Positions 25,634-31,755 of a stretch of 64,000 nt of DNA are shown piece by piece. Source of the DNA: Compostibacter hankyongensis. Lineage in GTDB: Bacteria > Bacteroidota > Bacteroidia > Chitinophagales > Chitinophagaceae. The notes below the pieces were generated by a model that saw only the letters and a list, made by a program, of their open reading frames with translations, ran no database searches and was not told the origin of the DNA. The DNA lies in assembly GCF_039541075.1 (NCBI RefSeq), contig NZ_BAABFN010000002.1, forward strand, positions 806,001-870,000. Reading direction: 5' to 3'. Position 1 is the stretch's first letter. Each line of letters begins with the position of its first letter. A program made the translations under genes and the position numbers.

Positions 25634-26398
25634 TTAAACCTTTAAACTATTCACGATCGCCGTAAAATCTTCTGCTTTCAGCGAAGCCCCGCCGATCAGC
25701 CCCCCGTCCACATCGGGGCAGGCAAAGAGCTCTTCCGCATTGGAAGGCTTGCAGCTGCCGCCATACAGGATGCTTGTGCTGTCCGCTGCTTCCTGACCGT
25801 AACGGCTGGACAGCAGCGCCCGGATATGCGCATGCATCTCCTGTGCCTGCGCGGAAGACGCTGTCAGCCCGGTGCCGATGGCCCAGATGGGCTCATAGGC
25901 GATCACTACATTTTCCAGCTGCTCCGCGGAAAGGTGGTACAACGATTCTTCCAGCTGCCGGGCCACATAGTCATTCTGCGTTTCCGCCTTCCGTACCTCC
26001 AGCGGCTCGCCGCAACAGAAAATGACCTTCAGTCCGTGATGCAGGGCCTGGTCCAGCTTCAGCGCCAGCTCCTGGTTGGTTTCACGGAAATACTCCCGCC
26101 GTTCCGAATGGCCCAGGATCACATAGTCCGTTTTTACCGACTGCAGCATGGCGGCCGATACTTCTCCGGTATAAGCGCCCGAGGCCTGCGAATGGCAGTT
26201 CTGCGCCGCCACATAAAAATGCGGATAATTCCTGAGCCGGCTTTTGGCGCTCACCAGGTAAGGAAAAGGAGTGGCCACGACCACAGATTTTTTCTCGTTC
26301 AGCCGGAGTCCGGCATCCAGGATAGCCTGGATCAGCTGTTCCCCTTCCTGCAGGGTCAGGTTCATCTTCCAGTTGCCGGCAACCATCTTTTTTCTCAT
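25634..26398 (-). CDS. tpiA: triose-phosphate isomerase
   Basis: Interconverts dihydroxyacetone phosphate and glyceraldehyde-3-phosphate. 254 residues. Catalytic motifs: VAGNWKMN with the Lys, LGHSERREYF with the His, and VIAYEPIWAIGTG with the Glu; the phosphate loop is LYGGSCKPSNAEELF, then DGGLIGGASLK. Separated from the GlmU-family gene upstream by 14 bp, so the two are likely co-transcribed. Confidence 0.98.
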   Translation of the reverse strand: MRKKMVAGNWKMNLTLQEGEQLIQAILDAGLRLNEKKSVVVATPFPYLVSAKSRLRNYPHFYVAAQNCHSQASGAYTGEVSAAMLQSVKTDYVILGHSERREYFRETNQELALKLDQALHHGLKVIFCCGEPLEVRKAETQNDYVARQLEESLYHLSAEQLENVVIAYEPIWAIGTGLTASSAQAQEMHAHIRALLSSRYGQEAADSTSILYGGSCKPSNAEELFACPDVDGGLIGGASLKAEDFTAIVNSLKV

Positions 26399-26412
26399 AA
26401 TGATGTATAGCT

Positions 26413-27606
26413 TTATTTTGGGTAAGTGTTCAGGAACTGCTGCCGGGCGGCGGCGGTGCCTTCAAAAATTTTCTGTAATATCTGCTTTTCTGCTTTCGTT
26501 ATTTCCTTGTTTTTCAACCGCATCCAGTTGCCTGCATGGGCAACCGCCTTCCCCGGGATATATTCCGCCCAGCGCTCCTCTCCGCCCCAGAGAAAGCCCG
26601 GGATATAGCGCGGGAAAAGCGCTCCTCCGTACAGGTTACAGCTGACGCCGATCACCGTGCCCGTGTTCAGCAATGCGCCGATACCCGTGCGGGAATAGTC
26701 GCCCATCAGCGTTCCGCACTTTTCGCCCGCCGCATAAAAACCTTCTTCCGCCTCGCTCCATATATTCACGGGAGCGGCGCTGTTCTTGAGGTTGGAACAG
26801 GTAGTGCCCGCGCCCAGGTTACACCATTCACCGATCACCGCATCGCCGAGATAACCGTCGTGCGCCTTGTTCGAATACCCGAAAAACACGCTGTTCTTGA
26901 TCTCTCCACCCGCCACGCAGCACGGCCCCAGCGTGGTGGCGCCGTATAGGCGGGCCCCCATCTTGACAACGGCGTTTTCCCCCGCCGCGAAGGGGCCGCG
27001 GATCAGGCTGCCTTCCATGACCTGCACATTTTTGCCGATATAGATGGGCCCGGCCTCGGCATTTAATACACAGTTGCGTACGACAGCTCCTTCTTCTATA
27101 AACACGGCTTCGCCATTCAGCTGGCAGGAGGCGTCAGCGGGACGGGAAACCCGTCCCCGGGTGAGGAGGTCGAAATCCGCGCGCAGGGCGGCCTCGTTCC
27201 ATTGAAAGATATGTTCCGGGCGGGTAAGCCGCAGTACCGCCCCTGTATAGGTCACGGCTGTCAGCCGCTGCAGTCCGGCTTCCGACCATTTCTCCGGCAT
27301 CCGTGCGGCCAGCCAGCGCTCTCCCTGCACCAGCCGCTCTCCCGGTCGGAGCTGTTTTATACGGCCGGCAAGCTCCCCGTCGGGCAGCAGGCTGCCGTTG
27401 ATCCATATATTGTCATCGCCCATCTCCAGGGGATATCCGGCGGCAAGATAAGATTCGGTAAGTGTGGAGGAAGGCTGCCCCAGCCAAAAAGCCCATTTCT
27501 CCCGGATGGTGAGGATACCCACCCGGCAATCGGCGATGGGGCGGGTATGGGTGAAAGGGAAAAGATACTTACGGTCGGCGGTATCGCAAAGGATATAATT
27601 CGGCAT
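26413..27606 (-). CDS. GlmU-family sugar nucleotidyltransferase-like protein
   Basis: 397 residues with a degenerate nucleotidyltransferase-like N-terminal half (PFTHTRPIADCRVGILTIREKW) and a left-handed beta-helix C-terminal half of hexapeptide repeats (about residues 165-300: VFIEEGAVVRNCVLN, IYIGKNVQVMEGSLI, ENAVVKMGARLYGATTLG). This matches the Bacteroidota GlmU-family proteins, thought to act on sugar-1-phosphates. The classical GlmU start motif with a GxGTRM glycine loop is not visible, so activity is uncertain. In front of tpiA. Confidence 0.85.
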   Translation of the reverse strand: MPNYILCDTADRKYLFPFTHTRPIADCRVGILTIREKWAFWLGQPSSTLTESYLAAGYPLEMGDDNIWINGSLLPDGELAGRIKQLRPGERLVQGERWLAARMPEKWSEAGLQRLTAVTYTGAVLRLTRPEHIFQWNEAALRADFDLLTRGRVSRPADASCQLNGEAVFIEEGAVVRNCVLNAEAGPIYIGKNVQVMEGSLIRGPFAAGENAVVKMGARLYGATTLGPCCVAGGEIKNSVFFGYSNKAHDGYLGDAVIGEWCNLGAGTTCSNLKNSAAPVNIWSEAEEGFYAAGEKCGTLMGDYSRTGIGALLNTGTVIGVSCNLYGGALFPRYIPGFLWGGEERWAEYIPGKAVAHAGNWMRLKNKEITKAEKQILQKIFEGTAAARQQFLNTYPK

Positions 27607-27616
27607 CTGCAGTCAA

Positions 27617-27655
27617 AAATAAAAAAAGTCCCCCGAATCTGCGGAGGACTTTTGC
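27617..27655 (-). terminator. intrinsic terminator downstream of L31
   Basis: On the minus strand, AAAAGTCCTCCG - loop CAGATT - CGGGGGACTTTT is followed by TTTATTTTT. It separates the L31 gene from the GlmU-family gene. Confidence 0.85.
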
Positions 27656-27673
27656 GATTTTATCCCGAACGGC

Positions 27674-27928
27674 TTATTTGCCTTTCTTTTCGTAACGCTT
27701 GCGGAATTTGTCGATACGGCCCGCGGTATCCACCAGTACGTTCTTACCGGTATAAAAGGGATGCGAGGTATTGGAGATTTCCAGCTTGATCAGCGGGTAT
27801 TCCTTGCCGTCCTCCCATTCGATGGTTTCCTTGGAGGGAGCGGTAGAGCGGCTCAGAAAGCTGTATCCGTTGGACATGTCCTTAAACACGACAAAACGAT
27901 AATTCTGCGGGTGAATTCCCTGTTTCAT
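27674..27928 (-). CDS. rpmE2: 50S ribosomal protein L31 type B
   Basis: An 84-residue type B L31. Starting at 27928 gives MKQGIHPQNYRFVVFKDMSNGYSFLSRSTA; an upstream ATG would prepend 18 non-conserved residues. There is no CxxC zinc motif, so it is the zinc-independent form. FYTGKNVLVDTAGRIDKFRKRY is canonical. Transcribed from a TATCTTTG box at 27980. Confidence 0.97.
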   Translation of the reverse strand: MKQGIHPQNYRFVVFKDMSNGYSFLSRSTAPSKETIEWEDGKEYPLIKLEISNTSHPFYTGKNVLVDTAGRIDKFRKRYEKKGK

Positions 27929-27979
27929 ATAATGACTTTTATTGCCTGATTTCAGCCAGGCATGTTTTTGATGCGGCTG

Positions 27980-27987
27980 CAAAGATA
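27980..27987 (-). promoter_or_regulatory. -7 box upstream of L31
   Basis: TATCTTTG on the minus strand, 51 nt before the L31 ATG, is an exact TAnnTTTG match. Confidence 0.6.
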
Positions 27988-28044
27988 GGGATTTTTTCCG
28001 GAAAAAACAGATTTGTAAAGCCTAAATGCATGAGTTATTTATGG

Positions 28045-28052
28045 TATATTTG
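28045..28052 (+). promoter_or_regulatory. -7-like box immediately before the MNT gene
   Basis: TATATTTG matches TAnnTTTG and ends four bases before the ATG at 28057. If it is a promoter the transcript would be leaderless, with the start codon at or near +1. The region is AT-rich compared with its flanks, so a chance match is possible. Confidence 0.35.
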
Positions 28053-28056
28053 CTAC

Positions 28057-28374
28057 ATGAGCACCCAGGAGACACTTTACAGCATTAAATCCACCGTACA
28101 TTCCTTTCTTCCGGATGCCCGGGTTTTCCTTTTTGGGTCCCGCTCCAGTGGGACCCAGCAGGCGGATAGTGATTACGATCTGCTCGTGGTTACCCAGGAA
28201 GCCTATGCGCCCAGAGAAAAAATGAACTGGGAAAGCAAGATCCGGAAGGCGCTGGTCTGGTCCTTACATGCCCCATTCGATGTTATACTACAGAGTAAGC
28301 ATGAAGTGGACCGTTACAGAAATTCGAAGGGTTATATTACCTATTATGCCCTAAAGGATGCGGTTGAATTATGA
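28057..28374 (+). CDS. MNT-type minimal nucleotidyltransferase
   Basis: A 105-residue nucleotidyltransferase-fold protein with VFLFGSRSSGTQQADSDYDLLVV, the GS-x9-DxD signature of the MNT superfamily. Such proteins pair with HEPN-domain proteins; in characterised systems the MNT partner is the antitoxin that AMPylates the HEPN toxin. An in-frame ATG 27 bp upstream (28030) would add nine residues; the internal ATG is preferred for fit to family length. Its stop TGA overlaps the ATG of the HEPN gene (ATGA), the usual coupled arrangement. The gene and its neighbour are AT-richer than the surroundings, which suggests acquisition. Confidence 0.85.
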   Translation: MSTQETLYSIKSTVHSFLPDARVFLFGSRSSGTQQADSDYDLLVVTQEAYAPREKMNWESKIRKALVWSLHAPFDVILQSKHEVDRYRNSKGYITYYALKDAVEL

Positions 28375-28756
28375 ACCCAGTAGATAGAGAGGTTCTTTCC
28401 CAATGGATTGAACGGGCAGAACACGATCTTACTGCAGCCGCCCTGATCATAGATTCAAATCCTATTATTCTCGACATTGCCTGTTTTCATTGTCAGCAAG
28501 CGCAGAAAAGCTTTTAAAGGCCTTTCTATTTTTCAGCGATCAGGAGATCAGCAAAACCCATAATCTTGACCTCTTGCTCAAGAATTGTGCGCTTATTGAT
28601 CCCGAATTTCTGAATGTAGATTTCAAGGATTTAGAATATTTCGCAGTCAGGGCACGTTATCCTCACCATTATGCTGCTCCCGAATTAGAGGAAGCAAAAG
28701 AATATTACCAGGTCTCGACATCCGTAAAGGAGCTGGTGCTTAGAAAAATAACGTAG
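28371..28756 (+). pseudogene. HEPN-domain protein interrupted by a single-base frameshift
   Basis: The frame starting at the ATGA overlap reads MNPVDREVLSQWIERAEHDL... to ACFHCQQAQKSF and then a TAA at about 28519. The reading frame shifted by one base continues as SASAEKLLKAFLFFSDQE..., ending NIT-like LRKIT at 28756. The HEPN consensus CFHxQQAAEKxLKAFL is restored if one base is added in CAAGCGCAGAAAAG at about 28498-28511, so a single deletion explains the break. The RNase-type motif RARYPHHY (Rx4-6H) is intact in the distal part. Either the toxin partner is inactivated, or this is an assembly error, or frameshifting occurs. Confidence 0.8.
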
Positions 28757-28775
28757 ACGTAACTTCCTTTATCTT

Positions 28776-30170
28776 CTATAGAGCAGTAAAGCTGTAGATC
28801 ACCGTAGTGGTGTAGTTTCCCGCAGGCTTGCCGAGAAGACCCTGTGCCGCCTCGGGGGAGATGCTGTACCGGATACCGACCGTACGGTCGACCACCGGGG
28901 CGGCCCCGTCTATGATCTTTTGGGGCGTTTCGGAAAGCTGTATGGCAGTTACCCCGGCCTGTCCCGCAGCCGGACCCACCTGTACCACGCTTACCGGGAT
29001 GGTATGCTGCTGCCCGTCGTTCAGCGTAGCCGAGGTGGCCTTTATATATACTTCGTAAGGCGTGGTCTTGCTGAGCGTAAGATGGGTCGGCAGCTCTGCC
29101 GATACCCCCTGGGCATAGTCGGCCGTGCCGCCAAAAGCCAGTTCGATCCCGGGATCATTGACCTTGAGCTCGGACATATCATCCACCTGGACGGTAAGCA
29201 CGGAAGCCTGCCCCACAGGACCCGCCTGCGGAACGGCGCCGGCATCGAAAGCTTCATAGGCCAGATTGGCCGTATAGGCACCGGCCTGGACGAATCCTGC
29301 TTTCAGGGCTGAGGGACTAAGGGTATAAGTCAGCATATCCGTATTATGATTGCCGGCAACAACCGGAAGTCCCCCGGAAGGGGTCAGCACCTGAAAATCG
29401 GTGGAAGGCGCAACGGGAGGCCCCGGCGAGGTCCCGGTGAGCTGAACCTGCACTTGCCCTACCGGCGTATGGGGGTCGGGGGCATTGCTGTAATCCGCAT
29501 GGGGAACATAGCCGAAAGTACCGGAAGCGGTCTTCAGACGAATGCCGTGCGCTACTGTCGTGGCAAGGGAAAGATTCTGCTGAGCGGAAATACCCTGACT
29601 GCGGAAATAACTCAAATTGTCCACATGCAGCAAAATGTTTCCGGCCGGCTGAAAGGTAATAAAAGAGGGAATGGTTAGGGTAAGCAGCTTGGGACTTGCT
29701 ATTGTAGCAACGCTGATTCCCCCGAGATCAAAGAGGAGGTTTGTAGTGTACTTGCCAGCTACCCATGCGTATCCGCTGACAGGAATAGTATATTCAATAA
29801 TTACTGAACCTGGAAGAAGTCCAAGCAAGCCGTTATAGACAGTTTGGGAGATAAGACTCAAGTTGACTTTCGTCGTGGAGGTAAGAAGGGTTACCCCACC
29901 GACCGATACCAACTGCACACCAATCCGTTCCGGCGGAATAGTATTGACGCCGGAGTTCAGCACACTTTCAGCGGACATGTATATCTTAGGAGCAACACTT
30001 AGCAGCTGATTGTAAGTTGTGGTAGCCAGCTGGATTTTATACTGCTGCCCGTTTTCGATATTCGCCTGCGGCAGTGTCAGACTGGCTTGTCCTGATACTG
30101 TCTCTGCGACAAAAAACCAGAGCAAACCCATGCCGACTTTAAGGCCCGTATACCACTTCTTTTTCCGCAA
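28776..30170 (-). CDS. three-domain fimbrial-subunit-like exported protein
   Basis: 464 residues with a signal peptide (about 1-27, ending VSGQ). The rest appears to be three related beta-rich domains, each ending in a strand of the type AGxYTTNLxYxF: about 28-165 (WVAGKYTTNLLFDL), 170-320 (QAGAYTANLAYEAF) and 325-464 (PAGNYTTTVIYSF). Domain 3 carries ELAFGGTADYAQG and LTLSKTTPYEVYIKA, which align with ELAFETAGDYQAG and LTVSSNQAYSLNVKA of the 179-residue protein encoded at 30994-31533. It overlaps the end of the chaperone-like gene by 32 bp. The best guess is a large subunit or adhesin of a surface fibre. Part of the first domain is AT-richer than the rest. Confidence 0.7.
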   Translation of the reverse strand: MRKKKWYTGLKVGMGLLWFFVAETVSGQASLTLPQANIENGQQYKIQLATTTYNQLLSVAPKIYMSAESVLNSGVNTIPPERIGVQLVSVGGVTLLTSTTKVNLSLISQTVYNGLLGLLPGSVIIEYTIPVSGYAWVAGKYTTNLLFDLGGISVATIASPKLLTLTIPSFITFQPAGNILLHVDNLSYFRSQGISAQQNLSLATTVAHGIRLKTASGTFGYVPHADYSNAPDPHTPVGQVQVQLTGTSPGPPVAPSTDFQVLTPSGGLPVVAGNHNTDMLTYTLSPSALKAGFVQAGAYTANLAYEAFDAGAVPQAGPVGQASVLTVQVDDMSELKVNDPGIELAFGGTADYAQGVSAELPTHLTLSKTTPYEVYIKATSATLNDGQQHTIPVSVVQVGPAAGQAGVTAIQLSETPQKIIDGAAPVVDRTVGIRYSISPEAAQGLLGKPAGNYTTTVIYSFTAL

Positions 30171-30984
30171 CTTTCAGATGGGTTTTGGCGCCGCTGTCTA
30201 CCAGGGCTACCGCCAGAAAATGCCCCTGCAGATGGGCAGGAAGGTCCATATATACCAGCTGCTCAGCGCCGGGCAAAAGGGATACGGCTCGCGGGGGAAC
30301 CGGCAGCTCTTCTCCGCTTTCCTTACTGGTCAGCTCAAAACGGATATTCCCGTCCATTACCGCAGCGCCGGTATTGCGGACCTTCAGGACAAGCCGCCTT
30401 ATGGTGTCTTTTTCCCTGGCCATCATGCCCCGGTCCTCAAAGGCCACCAGCTCGAGATTTCCCGGAGCAAGACCCGGCGGGGTATAATAAATATGTATGC
30501 CCACCTGCAGCCGGATATCGATGCCGACTTTGTTGCCCTGCTTATCCGAGCCGGAAAAGGCGTTTTGCGCATTCACCTGCGTCAGGAAAAGCATCGAATG
30601 GGAAAGCGCCTTCGCGGGCTGACCGCCGGGAATATGCAGCAATACCGTTACCTCCTTCCGCTCTCCGGGAGCCAGCTCGGTAAGCGCCGGCCTTGTCTCC
30701 ACCCAGGAAGCGTTGGACCCGGGCAGGCTGCCGACGGGAGCATATATTTTGTTACCCGTGCTGTCTCGTTTCCAGTCCGCCATGGCAGCGCTGAAAGCAA
30801 CCGGCGCTTTCCCGGTATTGGAAAGCGCCAGCTGTGTGGTGAGGGTTTGACCCGGAGCGCCGCCGCTGAAAAATATGCGGGAAGGAGCTACCGAAAGCCC
30901 TTGTCCGCTTGCGGCGGAAATGCTGCCCAGACAAAGGATAAAGGCAAGCACAGCAGGGGACATCCTTTTCAGCAGGTGCATCAT
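30139..30984 (-). CDS. PapD-like periplasmic chaperone (putative)
   Basis: 281 residues with a signal peptide (about 1-27). The mature part begins LSVAPSRIFFSGGAPGQTLTTQLALSNTGKAP, resembling the PapD/FimC opening: a conserved (V)xPxR strand followed by a neighbour strand. SWVETRPALTELAPGERKEVTVLLHIP follows, then IHIYYTPPG before a second Ig-like domain (about 160-275). The two-Ig architecture is typical of fimbrial chaperones. It sits 9 bp after the single-domain subunit gene and overlaps the three-domain gene. I cannot confirm the donor-strand residues by eye, hence the putative label. Confidence 0.7.
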   Translation of the reverse strand: MMHLLKRMSPAVLAFILCLGSISAASGQGLSVAPSRIFFSGGAPGQTLTTQLALSNTGKAPVAFSAAMADWKRDSTGNKIYAPVGSLPGSNASWVETRPALTELAPGERKEVTVLLHIPGGQPAKALSHSMLFLTQVNAQNAFSGSDKQGNKVGIDIRLQVGIHIYYTPPGLAPGNLELVAFEDRGMMAREKDTIRRLVLKVRNTGAAVMDGNIRFELTSKESGEELPVPPRAVSLLPGAEQLVYMDLPAHLQGHFLAVALVDSGAKTHLKVAEKEVVYGP

Positions 30985-30993
30985 CTCTACTGC

Positions 30994-31533
30994 TTAATCC
31001 TGGCTGATGGTGTAGGTCAGCGTCGTGTGATAGGTGTCCGCCGGCTTCCCGAGGATGGCGTCTGTTGAAGAAACGGTGCCGGGAATAGCATATTCCACGT
31101 CGATGTTCTTATTCATTACCGGCGTAGCCTCGGTAACCAGCTGCTGATCGGTAGTAGAAAGCGTTACCGGGGTCGGATCATTCCCGAGATCTCCCGACTG
31201 CAGCGTCACACTCACCGTATTGGCAGCTATGGTAGCCGCGTTTCCGGAGGCAGTACCGGGAAGATCCGCATCAGCCGCCTTTACATTCAGGCTGTAGGCC
31301 TGATTGCTGCTGACCGTCAGGTGATTGGCCATAAGCACCTGCTTGCCGGCCTGGTAATCCCCGGCAGTCTCAAAGGCCAGCTCAACCTCGCTTTGATTCA
31401 CAGTAATATTCAGCGCATCCACCAACCGGATCTTGAGCGTGGTAGTACCGGTTGTGTTTTGCCCTTTAGCGGTCTGATGCAGACCCAGCAGGATGGCGGG
31501 CAATACCATCGTGTACAGAAAACATTTTTTCAT
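30994..31533 (-). CDS. single-domain fimbrial-subunit-like exported protein
   Basis: 179 residues, signal peptide about 1-24 (MKKCFLYTMVLPAILLGLHQ..., cleavage near AKGQ). The mature part is one Thr/Val/Asn-rich beta domain ending ILGKPADTYHTTLTYTISQD, with no cysteines. It aligns with the third domain of the 464-residue protein (LLGKPAGNYTTTVIYSF). The arrangement subunit - chaperone - larger subunit, with a divergent outer-membrane usher-like gene, suggests the main subunit of a chaperone-dependent fibre. It is first in the three-gene operon and has a TACCTTCG box 28 bp upstream. Confidence 0.65.
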   Translation of the reverse strand: MKKCFLYTMVLPAILLGLHQTAKGQNTTGTTTLKIRLVDALNITVNQSEVELAFETAGDYQAGKQVLMANHLTVSSNQAYSLNVKAADADLPGTASGNAATIAANTVSVTLQSGDLGNDPTPVTLSTTDQQLVTEATPVMNKNIDVEYAIPGTVSSTDAILGKPADTYHTTLTYTISQD

Positions 31534-31560
31534 TTTTGGTTTGTTGTTTAAAAAGGTCGG

Positions 31561-31568
31561 CGAAGGTA
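31561..31568 (-). promoter_or_regulatory. -7-like box of the subunit-chaperone operon
   Basis: TACCTTCG on the minus strand, 28 bp before the start of the single-domain subunit gene; one mismatch to TAnnTTTG. The identical octamer precedes the divergent usher-like gene, suggesting both are driven by the same sigma factor. Confidence 0.45.
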
Positions 31569-31698
31569 CGCTTAAGAATAAAGCAGGGATTATCTCTGTT
31601 CATTCATTTTGTTCCTTTTTATCTCAAATCTCCTTTTCAGAAATCAAAACTGAACAAAAAGACAAGATCCCTTCTGAATATCCTGCAAAACAAACCCG

Positions 31699-31706
31699 TA
31701 CCTTCG
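31699..31706 (+). promoter_or_regulatory. -7-like box of the usher-like gene
   Basis: TACCTTCG, 50 bp upstream of the ATG at 31756; identical to the box of the divergent operon. No -33 TTG is clear at the expected distance. Confidence 0.45.
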
Positions 31707-31755
31707 CGCCCTTTTCCATAAAACCGCCGGAAACAGACGATCTCTCCGGTTAGCT

